Source: Phoronis australis (Eukaryota; Phoronida; Phoronidae). From it: DNA of 64,000 nucleotides. The notes under the pieces were generated by a model, which saw only the letters and a program-made list of their open reading frames with translations, was not told where the DNA came from and searched no databases. Each line of letters opens with the position of its first letter. Position 1 is the stretch's first letter. Position numbers and translations under genes: made by a program. The stretch lies in NCBI GenBank assembly GCA_002633005.1, contig NMRA01000003.1, forward strand, positions 2,661,117 to 2,725,116, given 5' to 3'. Of this stretch, positions 21,404 to 36,448 are shown in pieces.

Positions 21404-24400
21404 CTAAAAATAAGAAAAAATTAAAAATTAGTGACACAAAACCTTCATTTTTCACAACAGTAACTAGGTTATTTCATCCCTCCAAATCTAAGTAAACAAC
21501 TCATATATATACATAAATAGTTTTATCAGTAGGTAAACAAAACAAACAAGCTTACACTAATGTGGTCATTTGGTAGCACAAGACACAAATACCGGCGGAG
21601 CTGAACATGTCCACCTCCAATGGAAACTAGAAGTTCCTTAGTAAAACAATGAGCTGCACAAAACAACCAGTGTATGGCGCACATGTATTTTAATCCTTGA
21701 AAACTAAGCACAGGTCAAACAGCACATGTGGCTGTGCTTAGGCCAACTGTCAGTGAACCCTATGATAACAATATGGTGTTTTTCTACTAACTTTATTGGC
21801 TTATTTCACAAACAACCCTCCATTGTAATGACCCTGGTCTTTAGTCTCACTCAAGATAGTTGACAAAATGACACCAAGGAGGGTACAAGAAATATAGACC
21901 AATACTGAGTGTATTCTCAGAAAACATCAACCACAGGCATGTTTGATGTTGGTAGTAAGAGATTCATAGTTAAAAGAACAATGAAGAAACAGATGAATTA
22001 CAGCAGCGATAGGCATTTCACTTAACACACATCAGGATCTACTGATGAAGTTTCAGTTTAGTTACTGGTGGCGTTAATGGAGTGAAAAGTTCACTGGAAG
22101 TAATTCTAATCCACAAATTAATCATTTAGTTTCTCAAGAACTTAGAAGCCCTCTTAGGCAACACAATTTAGGCAAGTCAACTTACTACTAGCAACAACAT
22201 GCTGAGGAAGCCCTCCAAACAACACAAAGTAGTCAGGACATAGGACACTGTTTTTGTCCTCACCCACTATGAGTTTTTTTCAGTCTACATAAATACACAG
22301 TCTCTACTCTATAAACTATCAACTGGCACCATAAATACAGCCAAGCTCAAAACATGGGATCAAATGTGCAGAAGTTCAACACAGTTTATTTGAACTGAGG
22401 CCTTTTGAGCAGAACATATACAAATTTCTGGTTCCAGTGTAAACTAAAATCTGGGCTGGAAGTAAATAATTTACCAATAAAATCTTTACTGTGAACTTTA
22501 ATTGACTGTAGCAATCACAGTTTGCATTCCTTCCACAAGAAGATAATCTCGAATGTTTCATTAAAACTTACACGACGGACAAATACAACAGTCCGCAAAG
22601 GGACACGTTCAGGCATATTTTCACAGACAGTTGAAGTGCTTATGTGTACCTACTGTACTTTCATCCTAACCTAATGGCCCTGTTTTCCTTGACCTTCTCT
22701 AAAGATCACCTAATAAGATTAGGGTACTGGAGGGAACTATCAGCCACAGGTGACACCCCCAGTTATTACAGGGGGAACAATGACATCACACCAAGTTGAC
22801 TTTGGGAGTTGAGGAAAGAACTGTTTGGAATGATATCGACCTTTTCATGTTAAAAAATTTCAAAATAATCAAATTCCAAGAAATTTTGTGAGAACATTGA
22901 TGAACACTTGTCACGTGATTGACAGAAGAGACAAAGCAAGAGAAGTCAACAAAGGAGCTGTGTGCCATTTGTCACTGTTTGCTACACAGTAACTCATGGT
23001 ACACAGGTCAAACAAAGGAAAATTTTTAATGGTTCCCACCCAGGTAATCTTGCAGGAGTGCTCTTGCCTAACAATAATGCACAAGGCTTCTTTGCCAACC
23101 AACTTAAATGAAACTATACTTTTAAAACATCATAAAATACTTTGCGTTCTTGAAACGGCTCGTTTAACATCCAAGCCGTGGTAATGATCACGCCAGACAC
23201 TAATAACTTCTCAAGTTATGGCACACTGCACGTTAAAATGAACAAATTTCTCAATTTCCTAAACCCAAATGGACCATTTAGACATAAATGACAAGAATTG
23301 AAAACACGACACAGAAACTGGATCTATTTACTACCAATGACAGCAGCTACAATAAGAGTTATAACCTAAGAATGGAGCTAGACACATCTACGAAGTGTAT
23401 GCACTACGAAAAGGGCTTGGTCAGCAAATCAAATAAGAAGAACTTAACACACAAAATTTATGTTCCTCTTGGTTACTCTGACAATATTAACTTAGCACTG
23501 CATAGATGCGTAATGAAGGTTTTTGAATACGTGGCCCAACTTTCATTTGTTCCTTTTTCATTTAGGCCGCTTACTGACATTTTAAAACCAGTCTCGTTCT
23601 GGTTTGGTTTCTTTCACAGATTAGAAATGATTTTGAAGCAGAACTAACCCAGCCATTATTTCTGCAGACAAGACTCATTAAAATTGATTGTCACGGTGAT
23701 TTAGTTTCAATTGCCAAGATATTATGACTGTCAAGGGAATTTCAGGGCAATTTCAATTCGAACCAAGAATAAGGACAGCGTGGATGGTCCTGTAATAGCA
23801 AAAATGGCTGAAGAAAGCCGATTGTTTTAGCAGAGCATGTTTCATAGCAGTGTTAACTTGATTGTTCCTACAACCAGTCTTCAAACTTGACAACAAGAAG
23901 CTGCTTAGAAGCATCCTCGAAACTACATCCTCACCGCAAAAGATTTGTGTGCTTTGAAAACTGAATATTTTAGCAAAGTGTACAATCACCACTACAGCTC
24001 TAGAACACATGGCAACTGTCCAGTGAGTAGTGTTCTCTTTGGAACACCTTTGTCCTTACTCGCTACAATTCAAGATGGAAACTGCAAAAGACATAGATAC
24101 ACCTGCTTTGACTACACAGTTGCCAAACAGATCAAGCAGGCCATTATGCCTATGTCAAAATAATCAAAATGTCAAGTGAGAGAACTCATCCTGCTAAAAC
24201 AACATGCAGACTCTGGACAGGTTATTATCAAATGTGGCTGTAACTGCTTCAAGGTGATTGACCAGACTGGGGAACAGTTTGCTGAGGAGGATAGAGTGAT
24301 ACTTCAAAAGATGACAGGTAAAAGAGATCTCAGAGATACTGGCACTGAGCCAGAACTGAACAAACAGCAGGTTGAACATTCCGGTTGGAAATAGACAGCA

Positions 24401-26435
24401 GCAAAAAGACATCAAGTACATAAAAACCACTCCGATTCATGAAACAGGCACAAATGCTGACGTAAAACGTTTACGAAAAAAGATGGCAGAATGATAATGC
24501 AGAAAAATATTTCACAACTTCTATGTTGATGTCATAGCAGAGTTCAGTAAGCTGTGAATCAATTGGTCATACTCACTCATAAGCTTCAGGATCAGAAACG
24601 TAGTCACAGAAACACAGAATCAAGAAAAAGGATCTTTTAGTATCAATTAGTAAAATGCTTCAGAACTACTGGTACCTGTTGTAATTTCAAGTTAAAACTT
24701 ACCCAAGATACTTTTCGCAAAATAATTAGGTTGTTTCAGTACAAGTCATTTTCACATATCCGGAACTCGTCAACTTCAGGTAGATCTTCAGTACAACCTG
24801 AAACAAAAGACAGGACTTGTTTGCAATAATGCATTTCTCAATTAGGCTACGAATACTATTCAGTCATTAAAATAAGTCCTGCCAGTTGCCACCCAACTTC
24901 AACTAGAATAGTACAGCCTGTGCGGGACGGACGCCTGGTTCAGTAATGAGGACACACATTTCAACTTTTCAAATACTAGAAAGACGTTAGTTGTCTAGTA
25001 TCAACGTTTTTGAAGTCAACTAAATTACTAACTCATTAGCAGTAAAACAAGGAGGGCTACTTATCCGGGTTTAGTGCAAAATAGAGCAACTTACTCCTTA
25101 ATGCAAACAAAATATGTGCTCATGACCCAACACCTCTCTGTTGAGTCTACTGTCATGTCTAACCCAGGTTTAAGGAAATAAGCTTTGTTACAGGCGGTGG
25201 AACAAATAAACATCCAACAGCATGAATGTATTATTTAATTGGACAAACATATTGCCTATGAGAAGCTTGCCAAAGGTTTTTGGTATCAGTTTCGATTTTA
25301 AGGGTTTGCAAATAGAACAATGTGGTATACCTCAATGGTGTCATGCTGACAATACTAATGGAAAACAGTTGTTTCTTACTTTAAGGAATCAAAAATGGCC
25401 TGAAGACATTCATGCCCTGCACAAAGTCACAGTGCCTTACCATCCTCCATATTAAATCCACATCACACAAGACCATGCACACACCTCCACAACCAACCAT
25501 CAACTGACCACAGTCCACACTGGGCATCATGTAAAAGTGACCATACCATCCATCACCAGAGTCAAACGCATGTCAACTATCCAAGAGTTTAATCTAAACA
25601 ACTACACCCAGGACCTGTGTGAACATTGACAAGGCCAGAGACTAAATCTCAGAATAACAGCTTGGTGACAGGTTGAAGAGGACACCAAGAGATAACTCAG
25701 GAAGTGTGTGTCAAGAAGCAGTAGGGGTTTTCCACCATTTGAGACAGTCAAGACTAAACAAGGCTAAACTCTCCTTTATTGTGGGGATACCAACAGCCTG
25801 TTCCAGAGGAGTGCACTGTCAGAGAAAAGTTGTAGGGACAACACTTCTACCAATACCAAAATTACGCGTGACTGACTGCGCAAGGTCTCGCCATGTGTGG
25901 CAAGTGTCGGTTGACGGAGAAGTTGAGCATGTTCAAATTGTACAGCTTTTCAGCTGACAATTTGCAAACTTGAGAGGTTTGACTAAGCTCATTAACCAAA
26001 CAAAATCGCATCTGCGTTACTAATACTATGGTATTCATTCAGACTTCAACAATGTCATTCAATCAGCGCAACTTTGAAGAAAACTAAAAACTAAATAAGA
26101 CGCCATATATTAGAAGGTAAAGTCTAAGACGAACTAGCCAACAAATTTGTGTTATGGTAACTATTTACTCATCGACAAAAAACCTTTCAGCTGAATTGTG
26201 CATTAGTAATGTTTAAGATTAGCATGTGCACAGATTATGAGAAGATACAAATTTACCACCTTGCAAGCTTTAATACAGAATGTTGTCCTAAGGTACACAC
26301 AGTCTGACACCTGCTTTATGCTCATTTCAACGATGATATGAAACTATTGTTGTAGATGATGCAAGCTTTTAGCAGCCACAGCGAAATCAATGTAAATGAC
26401 CAAATGTTGTCATAGTTATCTTCACTGACACAAAT

Positions 26436-27744
26436 TTTGACGGGGTGCCAATTTCAGATTGTCTTGACCAATTATGAATTTCCGTCCAAAAGTCAGTCAC
26501 AACTTGCGTTGCTGCTCATGATGGTGGCTGGCTGATCCACCCTGTCTCCTCACTATCAGAGACGTTTTCTTATTTCACACGAAAGACTACAAATGACAAG
26601 ATTCAAGCCAACCTTAAAGAAGCTCTCCACCCAACAAGGCAATTGCAGAATGTCATCACAGCCCCCACATCTGCAGTGAAGCAGAGTGTACAGACTCAGT
26701 CCCACACCCCCAACTACGATGTCAGGGACCTGGTCAAGTTGGAACTGGAAGACTTGCAAGGCTGCAGAGACAGTTAGAAACCCAGATGCCAGTGCTTCTC
26801 ACCAGGGCCCTGTGCTGTCAATCAATTACTCTCAAAATATGTCACGCATGTCTTGTAACTCTGTATTTGTGATGAGGGGCCCCGACACATGGATATCCGC
26901 TGTACACCTGAACTAAAAGTTACACAAACTTGAACATTCTGTCATATTTAAGGTTTTCACAAGGGTATCAGTTAACTTCTGCTCAATTTTTTTAAGTCCA
27001 GATGTGATACACGTTAAAAAGACAGTGCATATTTACAACGTGCCCGCCTCAAGTTACGTCTGTGCCAGAAGTATTTGCAGAGAAAGATANTTTGACGGGG
27101 TGCCAATTTCAGATTGTCTTGACCAATTATGAATTTCCGTCCAAAAGTCAGTCACAACTTGCGTTGCTGCTCATGATGGTGGCTGGCTGATCCACCCAGT
27201 CTCCTCACTATCAGAGACGTTTTCTTATTTCACACGAAAGACTATAAATGACAAGATTCAAGCCAACCTTAAAGAAGCTCTCCACCCAACAAGGCAATTG
27301 CAGAATGTCATCACAGCCCCCACATCTGCAGTGAAGCAGAGTGCACAGACCAGTCCCACACCCCCAACTACGATGTCAGGGACCTGGTCAAGTTGGAACT
27401 GGAAGACTTGGAAGGCTGCAGAGACAGTTTGAAACCCAGATGCCAGTGCTTCTCACCAGGGCCCTGTGCTGTCAATCAATTACTCTCAAAATATGTCACG
27501 CATGTCTTGTAACTCTGTATTTATGATGAGGGGCCCCGACACATGGATATCCGCTGTACACCTGAACTAAAAGTTACACAAACTTGAGCATTCTGTCATA
27601 TTTAAGGTTTTCACAAGGGTATCAGTTAACTTCTGCTCAATTTTTTTTAAGTCCAGATGTGATACACGTTAAAAAGACAGTGCATATTTACAACGTGCCC
27701 GCCTCAAGTTACGTCTGTGCCAGAAGTATTTGCAGAGAAAGATA
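26436..27744. repeat. Near-identical 654-bp direct copies flanking a single N
   Basis: Block 26436-27089 and block 27091-27744 flank the N at 27090 and differ at only a few sites, including a one-base T-run change. Same interpretation as at 4105: an unmerged assembly overlap. Confidence 0.85.
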
Positions 27745-30700
27745 GTGACCAATCACAACCTGCTTTAAAACCTTCATCCTAATACAGATAAGTCAGAAAT
27801 ACAGTACAAGTTGTGAAGCCATGGTTCCAAAGACTGAACTTGAAGCAGAGATATTGCAACCTTTGTCTTTGAAGCTCTGTACAAAATGGAAAAATCTTGA
27901 TAGTGGCAGTAGTCATCGGAAAGCTAACATAAATATGATCGACAGTAACTTACAGGCAAAACACACACACGAAATAATAGCAAGACCCCTCCTATGACAA
28001 AGGGCACTGAGAAATTCGAGCAAAACAAATTTATTGAAACATTTAAACAGATAGCAAAATTGTCTGGTAACACATGCTCCCTAATAAAACACACCTGTGA
28101 TAGATGAAATGTAGAGAATGTTGCAGATGAATGGCCATTCACAAAACACTAAAATTTAAAGGATGGTTCACAAAACAGCCCTGGTCTAAAAGCCACATAC
28201 AATTTCACACCAATCTACTTTTTTCATGTAACTATTGTATCATTTTTTGCCCAAACTAGCAACACGAAGCTGTTTTGTAGCAACTATATCTGAAGATGAT
28301 TAGTTGGTAGAGCCCAGCCATTTGTCTTAATTGCTTGGTTTTAATCTGCTAACCTAATCTGTGTTGGTAGATATCTGATCACACTAACCCTCTTATGATA
28401 AGTATTCATTGTCACACAAAGCTAAGATAATCCCTCAATGAGAACTAGTCAAAGTTCTGATAGGAGCCAAAACTGCTTTCCCTAATCCCCTAACAATGGC
28501 AGTTGATTGAGTTACATCATGGCCAGCTTGACTGGTCCTGTCTTGGTTAGGGTATAGTTGGTGGTCAGCTGACACTCCGGCTGTCATTGGACCACTGTGT
28601 AATAGAGATGACTGAGATGTTGTTCAAGGCTGTCATGCAAGACACAGTAATGATGAGTAATTAACCACAGGTGTAGCTGTTGATGGCTAACTAACAAGGT
28701 TACAAACTGATTACCTGAATTGCAGTAGTAGTAGTAGAAACTCTAGAAGGTGTGGAACACAGCTTCAACAAAGCCAAACAATTGTTTCCAAAGAAGAAGG
28801 AAGCTTTTCCAACAGTTTCCTCATCGAGGGTACACAATAATAAGTAGCACTTAGATAAATTGTTGATAAAATGAAATGCCCACGATAAGGATTTGGCAAG
28901 TGCATTGGTGGGGGGATCATCACTTAAATCCGTGGGTTGACAGTGCTGGAAACTGCGCACAGCGGTCAACTGTGTATGATTGTGGGGACAGAAAATATGT
29001 CATTTGTGAATGGAATAACTCAGATGATTAAACATACAATGTGATAGCAATTGATTAGAAACAGTTTCATTGACCTCAGAGTGTACATTTAAACTCAGGC
29101 AAGAAAAAGTTGAATTCCAAAAACAACATTAACCTTCTAAAGAATGTGTGAAATGCACTGCTTCAGAAATGTACATTCACAAGCAAGGCTGCACTTTACA
29201 GTGCAGAAATAAGACAATATAGTAAGGCAAAGGTGATTTTTGTTCCAGCATTTATTTGTTAAACAGTCACAAAATCTTGGAAAATCCATAAGTTTTAATT
29301 AAAATCTAACAGCAGGAAGACAGTGATGTGCAACTCAACATCACACAGCAATACAGGGAATGAAAAGACATTGGGGGTAAATTTAGTCCTCTGTCACAAA
29401 CTGAAGGCTAGATTTATTTTGTCATAAACTACCAGTAAAAGACTCAAGTCTCAAACTCAAATGTCCGTATTTTCTGGCAAATGGCACGATGCACAGAGGG
29501 AAGTTTGTTTTAATCAACAAAAGAATAGTAATGTTTTTGCTTCTATTTGTCAAGAGAAAATAACATGTGTTCCAGCTACCACAGGTTATCCCCAGGTGTA
29601 AACAATCAACACAAAGACGCATCAAACTTTCCTCATCTGTTCGACATCCTGAAGAACATTTTTTTATTACCGACAAGTTTAATATTAGCATGCTGTAATT
29701 AACCCCAACTGTATTTTTTCAGCTGCTGTTCATAAGAACGAATGGAAAAAAACGTTTACAAGAAACACTGATGACTTGGTCTTGCTGCTTGTCAGTTCCA
29801 AAATCAGACTTAGGCCTACAGCTCTATGTTTCAGCTACCTGTGTAGACACAAAAATGGTTAGCTTGGCTAGACAGATTCACCCAACAAGTAACCTAAGAC
29901 AACTAAGTTCCTTCAACATAAAATATGTACGATATACAGACTCAACCAACTGTTCAATTTATATCAAGAGCATAAGCCTGCAACCTGGCTATTGTGAAAC
30001 AGTATATCTAACCAGAATGCTGTCTACTGCACAAATTTTATAATATTGATCCTAGCTCTAGAGGTAGGATAAAACTAGCTCAGGTAGTAACTAAAGAAGC
30101 TTCTTTAGGATTACCCAAGGGAATTAATTGGCTGTATGGCTTCAATGAAAGTTTCATGGCTGAATGAACTAATGCAGCAAAATAACACACAAATGATTAA
30201 TTGAAAACCGAAAACAACATGCTTCCCATGGAAATGGAAAAAATGAGACTGGTGCTATTGCAACAAAAATACAGTTAAACTGTTCAATACTTTTCCCTTC
30301 CTGAGCTCAATTCAGCATCATCCAAAAACACATCTATAAACCATTCCCTAACTGCGTTACCATGGAAGCAATCTCCTTCAATTGATTTGGGAGACATTAG
30401 TTGTAACATTTTGGTGAGACTAATGTTGAAAGCCTAGAGACACCCAGATAAACTCTTTGTTCTCACTTTGGGCACCTATTAGTTTTGTCCCTCTTTTTGT
30501 AGGCATCAATCACATTGGAACATTATAGTGACATTAGAGGAGAACATGATATGTTCTTCACTGGTGTTGATAGCTCAAGTAGAGCTTTAATAGACACTTT
30601 GCACTGATCAGATATGATTTGTGAGCATAACAAATAAAGCTATCCTAAATAATTAAAATTCCCACCTTTTTGGACTTAGCCATGCATTAAATGTCATGCA

Positions 30701-30991
30701 AAGTAGTTTCAATAAATCTGTAAATTGACTTATCTCCACCTATTCAGTGGTTCTAGTCATGAATTGCAGATAAAGTTTTTTAAGGACAAAAACGATTGCC
30801 GAAACAGATCCCTTTTCATTTTTAAGGGCTTCTAACGTTCTGATGAATGTTCACAATGTTTCCAAAAACATTGGTCAATTGTAGCTTGGTTACAGAAACT
30901 GAAAATAACGAAGTTTTAATCTGGACCTATCACAAATTTACAAACATGAAATGAGATTTTACCAGTATACAGATAGTTTTAAAGCACTAAA

Positions 30992-31170
30992 TGCAGGCCC
31001 TGTGTCACAGGCACAAAAATAATTTCATTGACCAACTGTGACTGCTTAACTCATTAAACCCATCAAAATTGAAAGTGAAAAGGACAAAACAACTAACACG
31101 CCCCATAGGTCTTCCAATTTTGGCCCATAGACTACAGGCCATGTGAGTCATGCCCACTTTTTATGAAATG
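30992..31170. repeat. Dispersed repeat family R1, copy 2
   Basis: Begins GCAGGCCCTGTGTCACAGGC, comparable to GCACGCCCTGCATACTAGGC of copy 1, and keeps the same order of conserved words. Confidence 0.5.
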
Positions 31171-34100
31171 GTCCCAGCTGGTGAGGTTATATTTCGTTTT
31201 TGAAAATTTCAATCTACAATATGTTGGTCAACGAGACAGCGTTAAATCCACAGTTAAAAGACACTTGGCCACCAGCCAACTTCTGAGTGCACAACTTGCG
31301 TTTTAAGAATGAAGCATGAAACAGCCCAACTTCTCTGCATCTAACAGAGACTTATTAGAGAAAAAATAATAAAAACAGTTCAGTCACAAGTTACAACACA
31401 TCTCCAATCTGACTGGGGTTTCCAAGTCCTAAACTTTACCATCAAGTCATTAATCACGAGATTGACACCTTGTCCAGTATTATACAGCGATGAGACTTGT
31501 GTTGAATACTGAGCAATCACTAATTAAACACCAAATCAATTAATGCCGCTTGTTTTCTCTATTTACCGCTCATCAAATCAAACACTAATCCAGACAACCC
31601 AGCTGATGGTGATGGCAAGCCAACCAGCACAGATAACCACACCACACTAGCATGTTCCTAGGAGTACACCTGTACTTAACCAGTCCTGACATTTAAAACT
31701 GGATCTGACTGAAATAATCTACCCTACTGAGAGCACTTTTTACTTGGGATGTTGACAACTGGGTAGATTTCAGTGGCTGTCTCGCCACTAGAATAATCTA
31801 GCTAAAATCACGTGTTCTTATTTGAAATACACGACAATATCTCGCGAAGTCTTGCTTTAAAGCGAGGTCTTAGCGTAGTTGCTAGAGTTACTGAACCCTA
31901 CCCAGGCCAATGTAACTTGCTGAATGGCACAAAGAACAACTCCTCACATATATGGGTCAGAATTGTTTGCTTGATATGTTTGTCTGAAATGGCAAGCAGA
32001 CAATGTAGATCACCAGGTGTGAGTACTAGGCTCAAATTCTGGCCACTGGAAGAATGTTGGAACATTGGACTACCATACAATGCTCATTCTGGACTGAGCT
32101 TGATATGGGCTCACAACACAGACATATCGTGAAAGCAATTTCTGACAGAGTAGTAACCTTTAAAACGAGTGTAAGCTGAACTACTGAAGGGTATAATGTA
32201 CTGTAGCATATCTGATGCCATTCCACAGACAACAGCACTAACCAGTGGTCAAAACAGAACACAACAAATGTGGTGAATGCTCCACTCATTACATTACAAA
32301 AATAACTTGCAATTCATTTTAATGGTATATTATTCCCTCGCATTCACATGTTAAGTTCCTCCTCAGGTAAGCCCACTACCCCAGGATACCCTTACAAGAT
32401 GTAAGCTAGAGGCCTCAACAGTGCTCCAGTAAAATCCAGGCAGTCTATCTAGATCGAAAATGCATCTAACCTGAATTTAGTACAGTAGAGCAACAAGATT
32501 CAATAAAATCAATCCTGGATAACATGACTGTCTGTATGTTGCTAATGCATACCTATTGTCATGTTTGGATAGCATGTTACTTATGAATGCAGTCAGTCAG
32601 AATAGCAGAAACAAAAACAAACTTAGTCAATGGAGAGGAGACTTGAGTTTAGACTAAGAAAGCATCGCTTTTGTTTTGTTGGGTGAGAGCTATTGGACCT
32701 AGGTACATGACAGCAAAGGCGACAGGTAATATAATGGATGGTACAATTAACATTTATGTAAGACTTGCATCATGCCAAACAGTGGAGACACCCTGGGGAC
32801 AACACCAGATGACTGAGTTTAAGGACATCTGATTAAAGATCTTGTTAGAGATGAACTGAACACCATCTAGATAGACATTGTTCCAGAACAGAATGGAATA
32901 AAAAGATGACATCACAGGACTTCCACATTCTGAATGACTTAAGGGCGAGAAGTGATTCACCACAGTCAGTAACTGGTCCATAAAAGAACCAGACACTCAA
33001 ATTAAATACCTGTGGTTAGATTTATTATACTAAGGATCTTCAAATAGATCAAAAAGATTAACTGCCCAGCTGGTAGTCACCACTCCACAACAAAATTTAG
33101 CATACCTGAAGCAGTACATAATAAACTGACCAATAGATGTTACAGGGAAAAACCACTGACCACAACAAGCTCCAGTGAGCTGCTCAGGAAACCAGGAGTC
33201 CCATAAAATCTCACCAGTTTAAGACCTACTTGACAGGTGAAAATTTGTTTCTAATTTTTTCATACAAGGACATGTCGCACCAACGCTTTTTTCAGGTTAA
33301 AATTCTATACAGTAGCTTTTGTATTAAAATATTTTGAAACAAATGTGAATATTCAAAACAAAATTAGAAATATTTGAAAAACAATAAAGGGGTAATTTTA
33401 GGAATTACTTTTGTCTGAAATTTTATAGTACACGTGTTGAGAAGACTAGGCTGAATGGGGTTACTGTCTACAGCTTCTTACTCTGGCAAAAGAAAATAAT
33501 AAATAAGCACACTGCATGTAATAAGAATACAGCACATACCTGGACATTTTTGAAAGAAAACTTTGGCTATCGAGTTCATCAAGTGTCGTTTAAGAAACTA
33601 ATAATCTCGAGGACACACTCCAAATACCCCTGTTCTTACTCTTAGACATAACAAATTATTTGTCACTGGATAAATTACTTAACATTCATTTTGTTCCAAT
33701 TTCATGGCACATGAAGACAAGAAGATTCTTAGTCCATGACACAAAAGACACCACAAAATGTCATGGCTGAATAATGGGTTACTTCACTGCATCAGTCTAA
33801 AACCTGTCATTTTGCTCTAGCTTTAAATAAATACATGGACGACAAAAAAATACTTATAGAGAAATTTAGTTAACCCTGCACATATTTTACAAAGAACATG
33901 TCAGACGAGTGAAATTTTATTTGTCTTTCTCAACAAAAATTAACATTAAGAAAATTTCCGTCTGATATCTTGGTTAGCACTGCATACAAGTTTTTATAAT
34001 TTGTATCAATGTAACCAGACTTTGAAAAAAGAGCATTTTTGCATTATTTCTATGCAAAGTAAGCAATGAATTACCATACCTTTCTGTTAGTCCCACACAA

Positions 34101-36426
34101 AACATTTAGCTGAGTACAGTAACAATTTGGGACACCAAAATTCAAGCCAAAATTAAATTTCCATGATTGGGACTTGGGCATGGGCATTTTTAGCATTCCT
34201 CATATCAGACACTGTCTCATTTCAATGGTTTGAGCACAGACTGGGCAGTTCATAAAATCTTTGAAAATAGGGACTGATGCAACATTTTAATGTGTCCCCA
34301 TATCCCATAACATTAAGGTGAATGATCCTTTGTCTGTTGGGATATCCAAAAATGTTTCTAAAGTTTGGTACACAAGCTCTGACCTTGAGAAAACAATCAA
34401 TTTTCACAATCCAAACTGGAGAATACTAATGTAAGGTAAATTGTCCAGGTTACACTACTTGAACAAATACTACAAGCAGAGAAAGTGCTCAGAACATTAA
34501 ATCAGTCAAACAGCGAACTGCGTGATCAAGAGCCAGACAGAACACTCAACCATCTCAGGAGGGATTATGGGAAATTACTAGTTGCACCTGTAAACCACTG
34601 TAAACCTACGGTGACTAAGACTTCTTGATAACAAAACGGCAAATCTGCCTCAAACTAATACACAACAGATCATTCCAAAACTAAAGCAAAAAGGACTTCT
34701 AATGTCAATTATAAATGAAATATAACAAAAACGGACATGCTGAAAATACAAACTACGTAATTCGAATCAATTGATATCAACAAAAAAATCTTATTTCATT
34801 CTCAGTTTGAGATGTTTGACATTAACATACTTTTACAGCTTTCTGTAGTTTACTCGTTTTTATTGTGCCTTCTCTCTATGAACCATTTGGTGGCGTACAC
34901 GTCCCCACGCCCTTTTCGTGGTTGTATTGGGACACATAGCTGTACTTCTGCTTTGTGTGAGCTGACCAGTACGTAGGACTATACTCCCAGCCAGTACAGA
35001 CATAGAAAGTGGTGTATTTGCATGTTTATCAATGGTCACAATGTTCTCCACAACCTATTTTGACTCATCACTGCGTCAAGTTTCAATTTGCCGCGACAAG
35101 TTTGGCTCACTTGCATCCAGTTCAAAAACCTAAGCATAAGCAACGAGTCTGAAATATTGGGAGATTAGTAACTTTTTAAACAAATTAGGACATTTTGGAC
35201 GTTTGATACCAGTTCAATTCATTTTTTCAAAGACTTAACACACAAACTTCCCACAGTAGGGACATGGACTTTTGAACACATGTACATGATTGAGTTTTGA
35301 AATTCATGTCGAGTTTGAATTTTCTGTTGTTGAGAACACTGGTTCATTTTAATGTACCACAAAATGAAATTTCACAAATTTGTTCCCCGCATTGTGCGCT
35401 AAATTGAAGAGCATTTACCTGCATGTGGTTAAATCACTCACCTATATATTATGTCACATTTCCGGGGACTCGGTGTACGTTCCTGACCTTCGAAAGTAGT
35501 TACTAAACTGTAACTGATGAGGGCAAGCTTGCAATACTGGTTGCTCTAGTGCAAAATTAACCATCATTCATTTTGCATGCTGGGGAGAGGTATAACAGCC
35601 AGTATACGCTTTTGAAATTTTCTAAAAATGTCAGTGGACTTCATCAGGATGGAGATTACAACATTGATAATTAAAGAATTTTCTCAGAGATAAAACTGAA
35701 ATTTTCAGATAATGCACTAGACCAAAATTTCCATAGTAAGTTTAATTATTGAAATCGTATTTTTTGCAAAATGGCAAAATTAGCGAGCTACATTCAAGTG
35801 GCAAGCAAAGTGATATCCGTAAAACACTTGGAACAGAGGGATGCTTTGACAATTAAAAATGTGGAAATTCATAATTCACCAATTTAACTGAAAAAAGAAG
35901 CCGTAGAGAAAAGTTCACCAGTTACAGTTTAAAGAAAACTAAACTATTCAAAACAGCGCACTAAATTCAGTTTGAGAATATCCTGTAAATGTCACAACAA
36001 TATACCTGTAATGTAGTAAACAGAAAAATGTTAGACCCTAAAGGTTATTGCCCTGCATCCACTATTACCAATTCTCATCAACTCTATACAAAAGCTAAGA
36101 TACCATAAATCTAGGGTTTGGGTTACATCAGACCTAATAGTGAACTCTATCATCTAGCGCTGATAATTTTTCAAGTACTCTAAGCAAGCTGTTAAAATAA
36201 GTCTGGCTAAATGCAACAGTGGAAGATCAGGCACTGTTTACTGTCACACTGAGAAGATTTGCATTTTATAACCACCTCAAGCCAATACTGACAGTAAATA
36301 TTATTGATAAAGGTATGTCAAGTTCATCAAGATCAAATCCAAGATGATTTGAGTAGACATAGTCCCCTGTAGTAAACAATGACCACATGTAAACATAACC
36401 AGAAGACCATGAAGTTTGACAGTACA

Positions 36427-36448
36427 AACACACACACACACACACACC
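36427..36448. repeat. (CA)n microsatellite
   Basis: About eleven uninterrupted CA dinucleotides. Confidence 0.9.

Noticed and set aside
24176-24394. 72-codon plus-strand frame
   Set aside because: No start context, splice sites or recognisable domain; length is within chance for this region.
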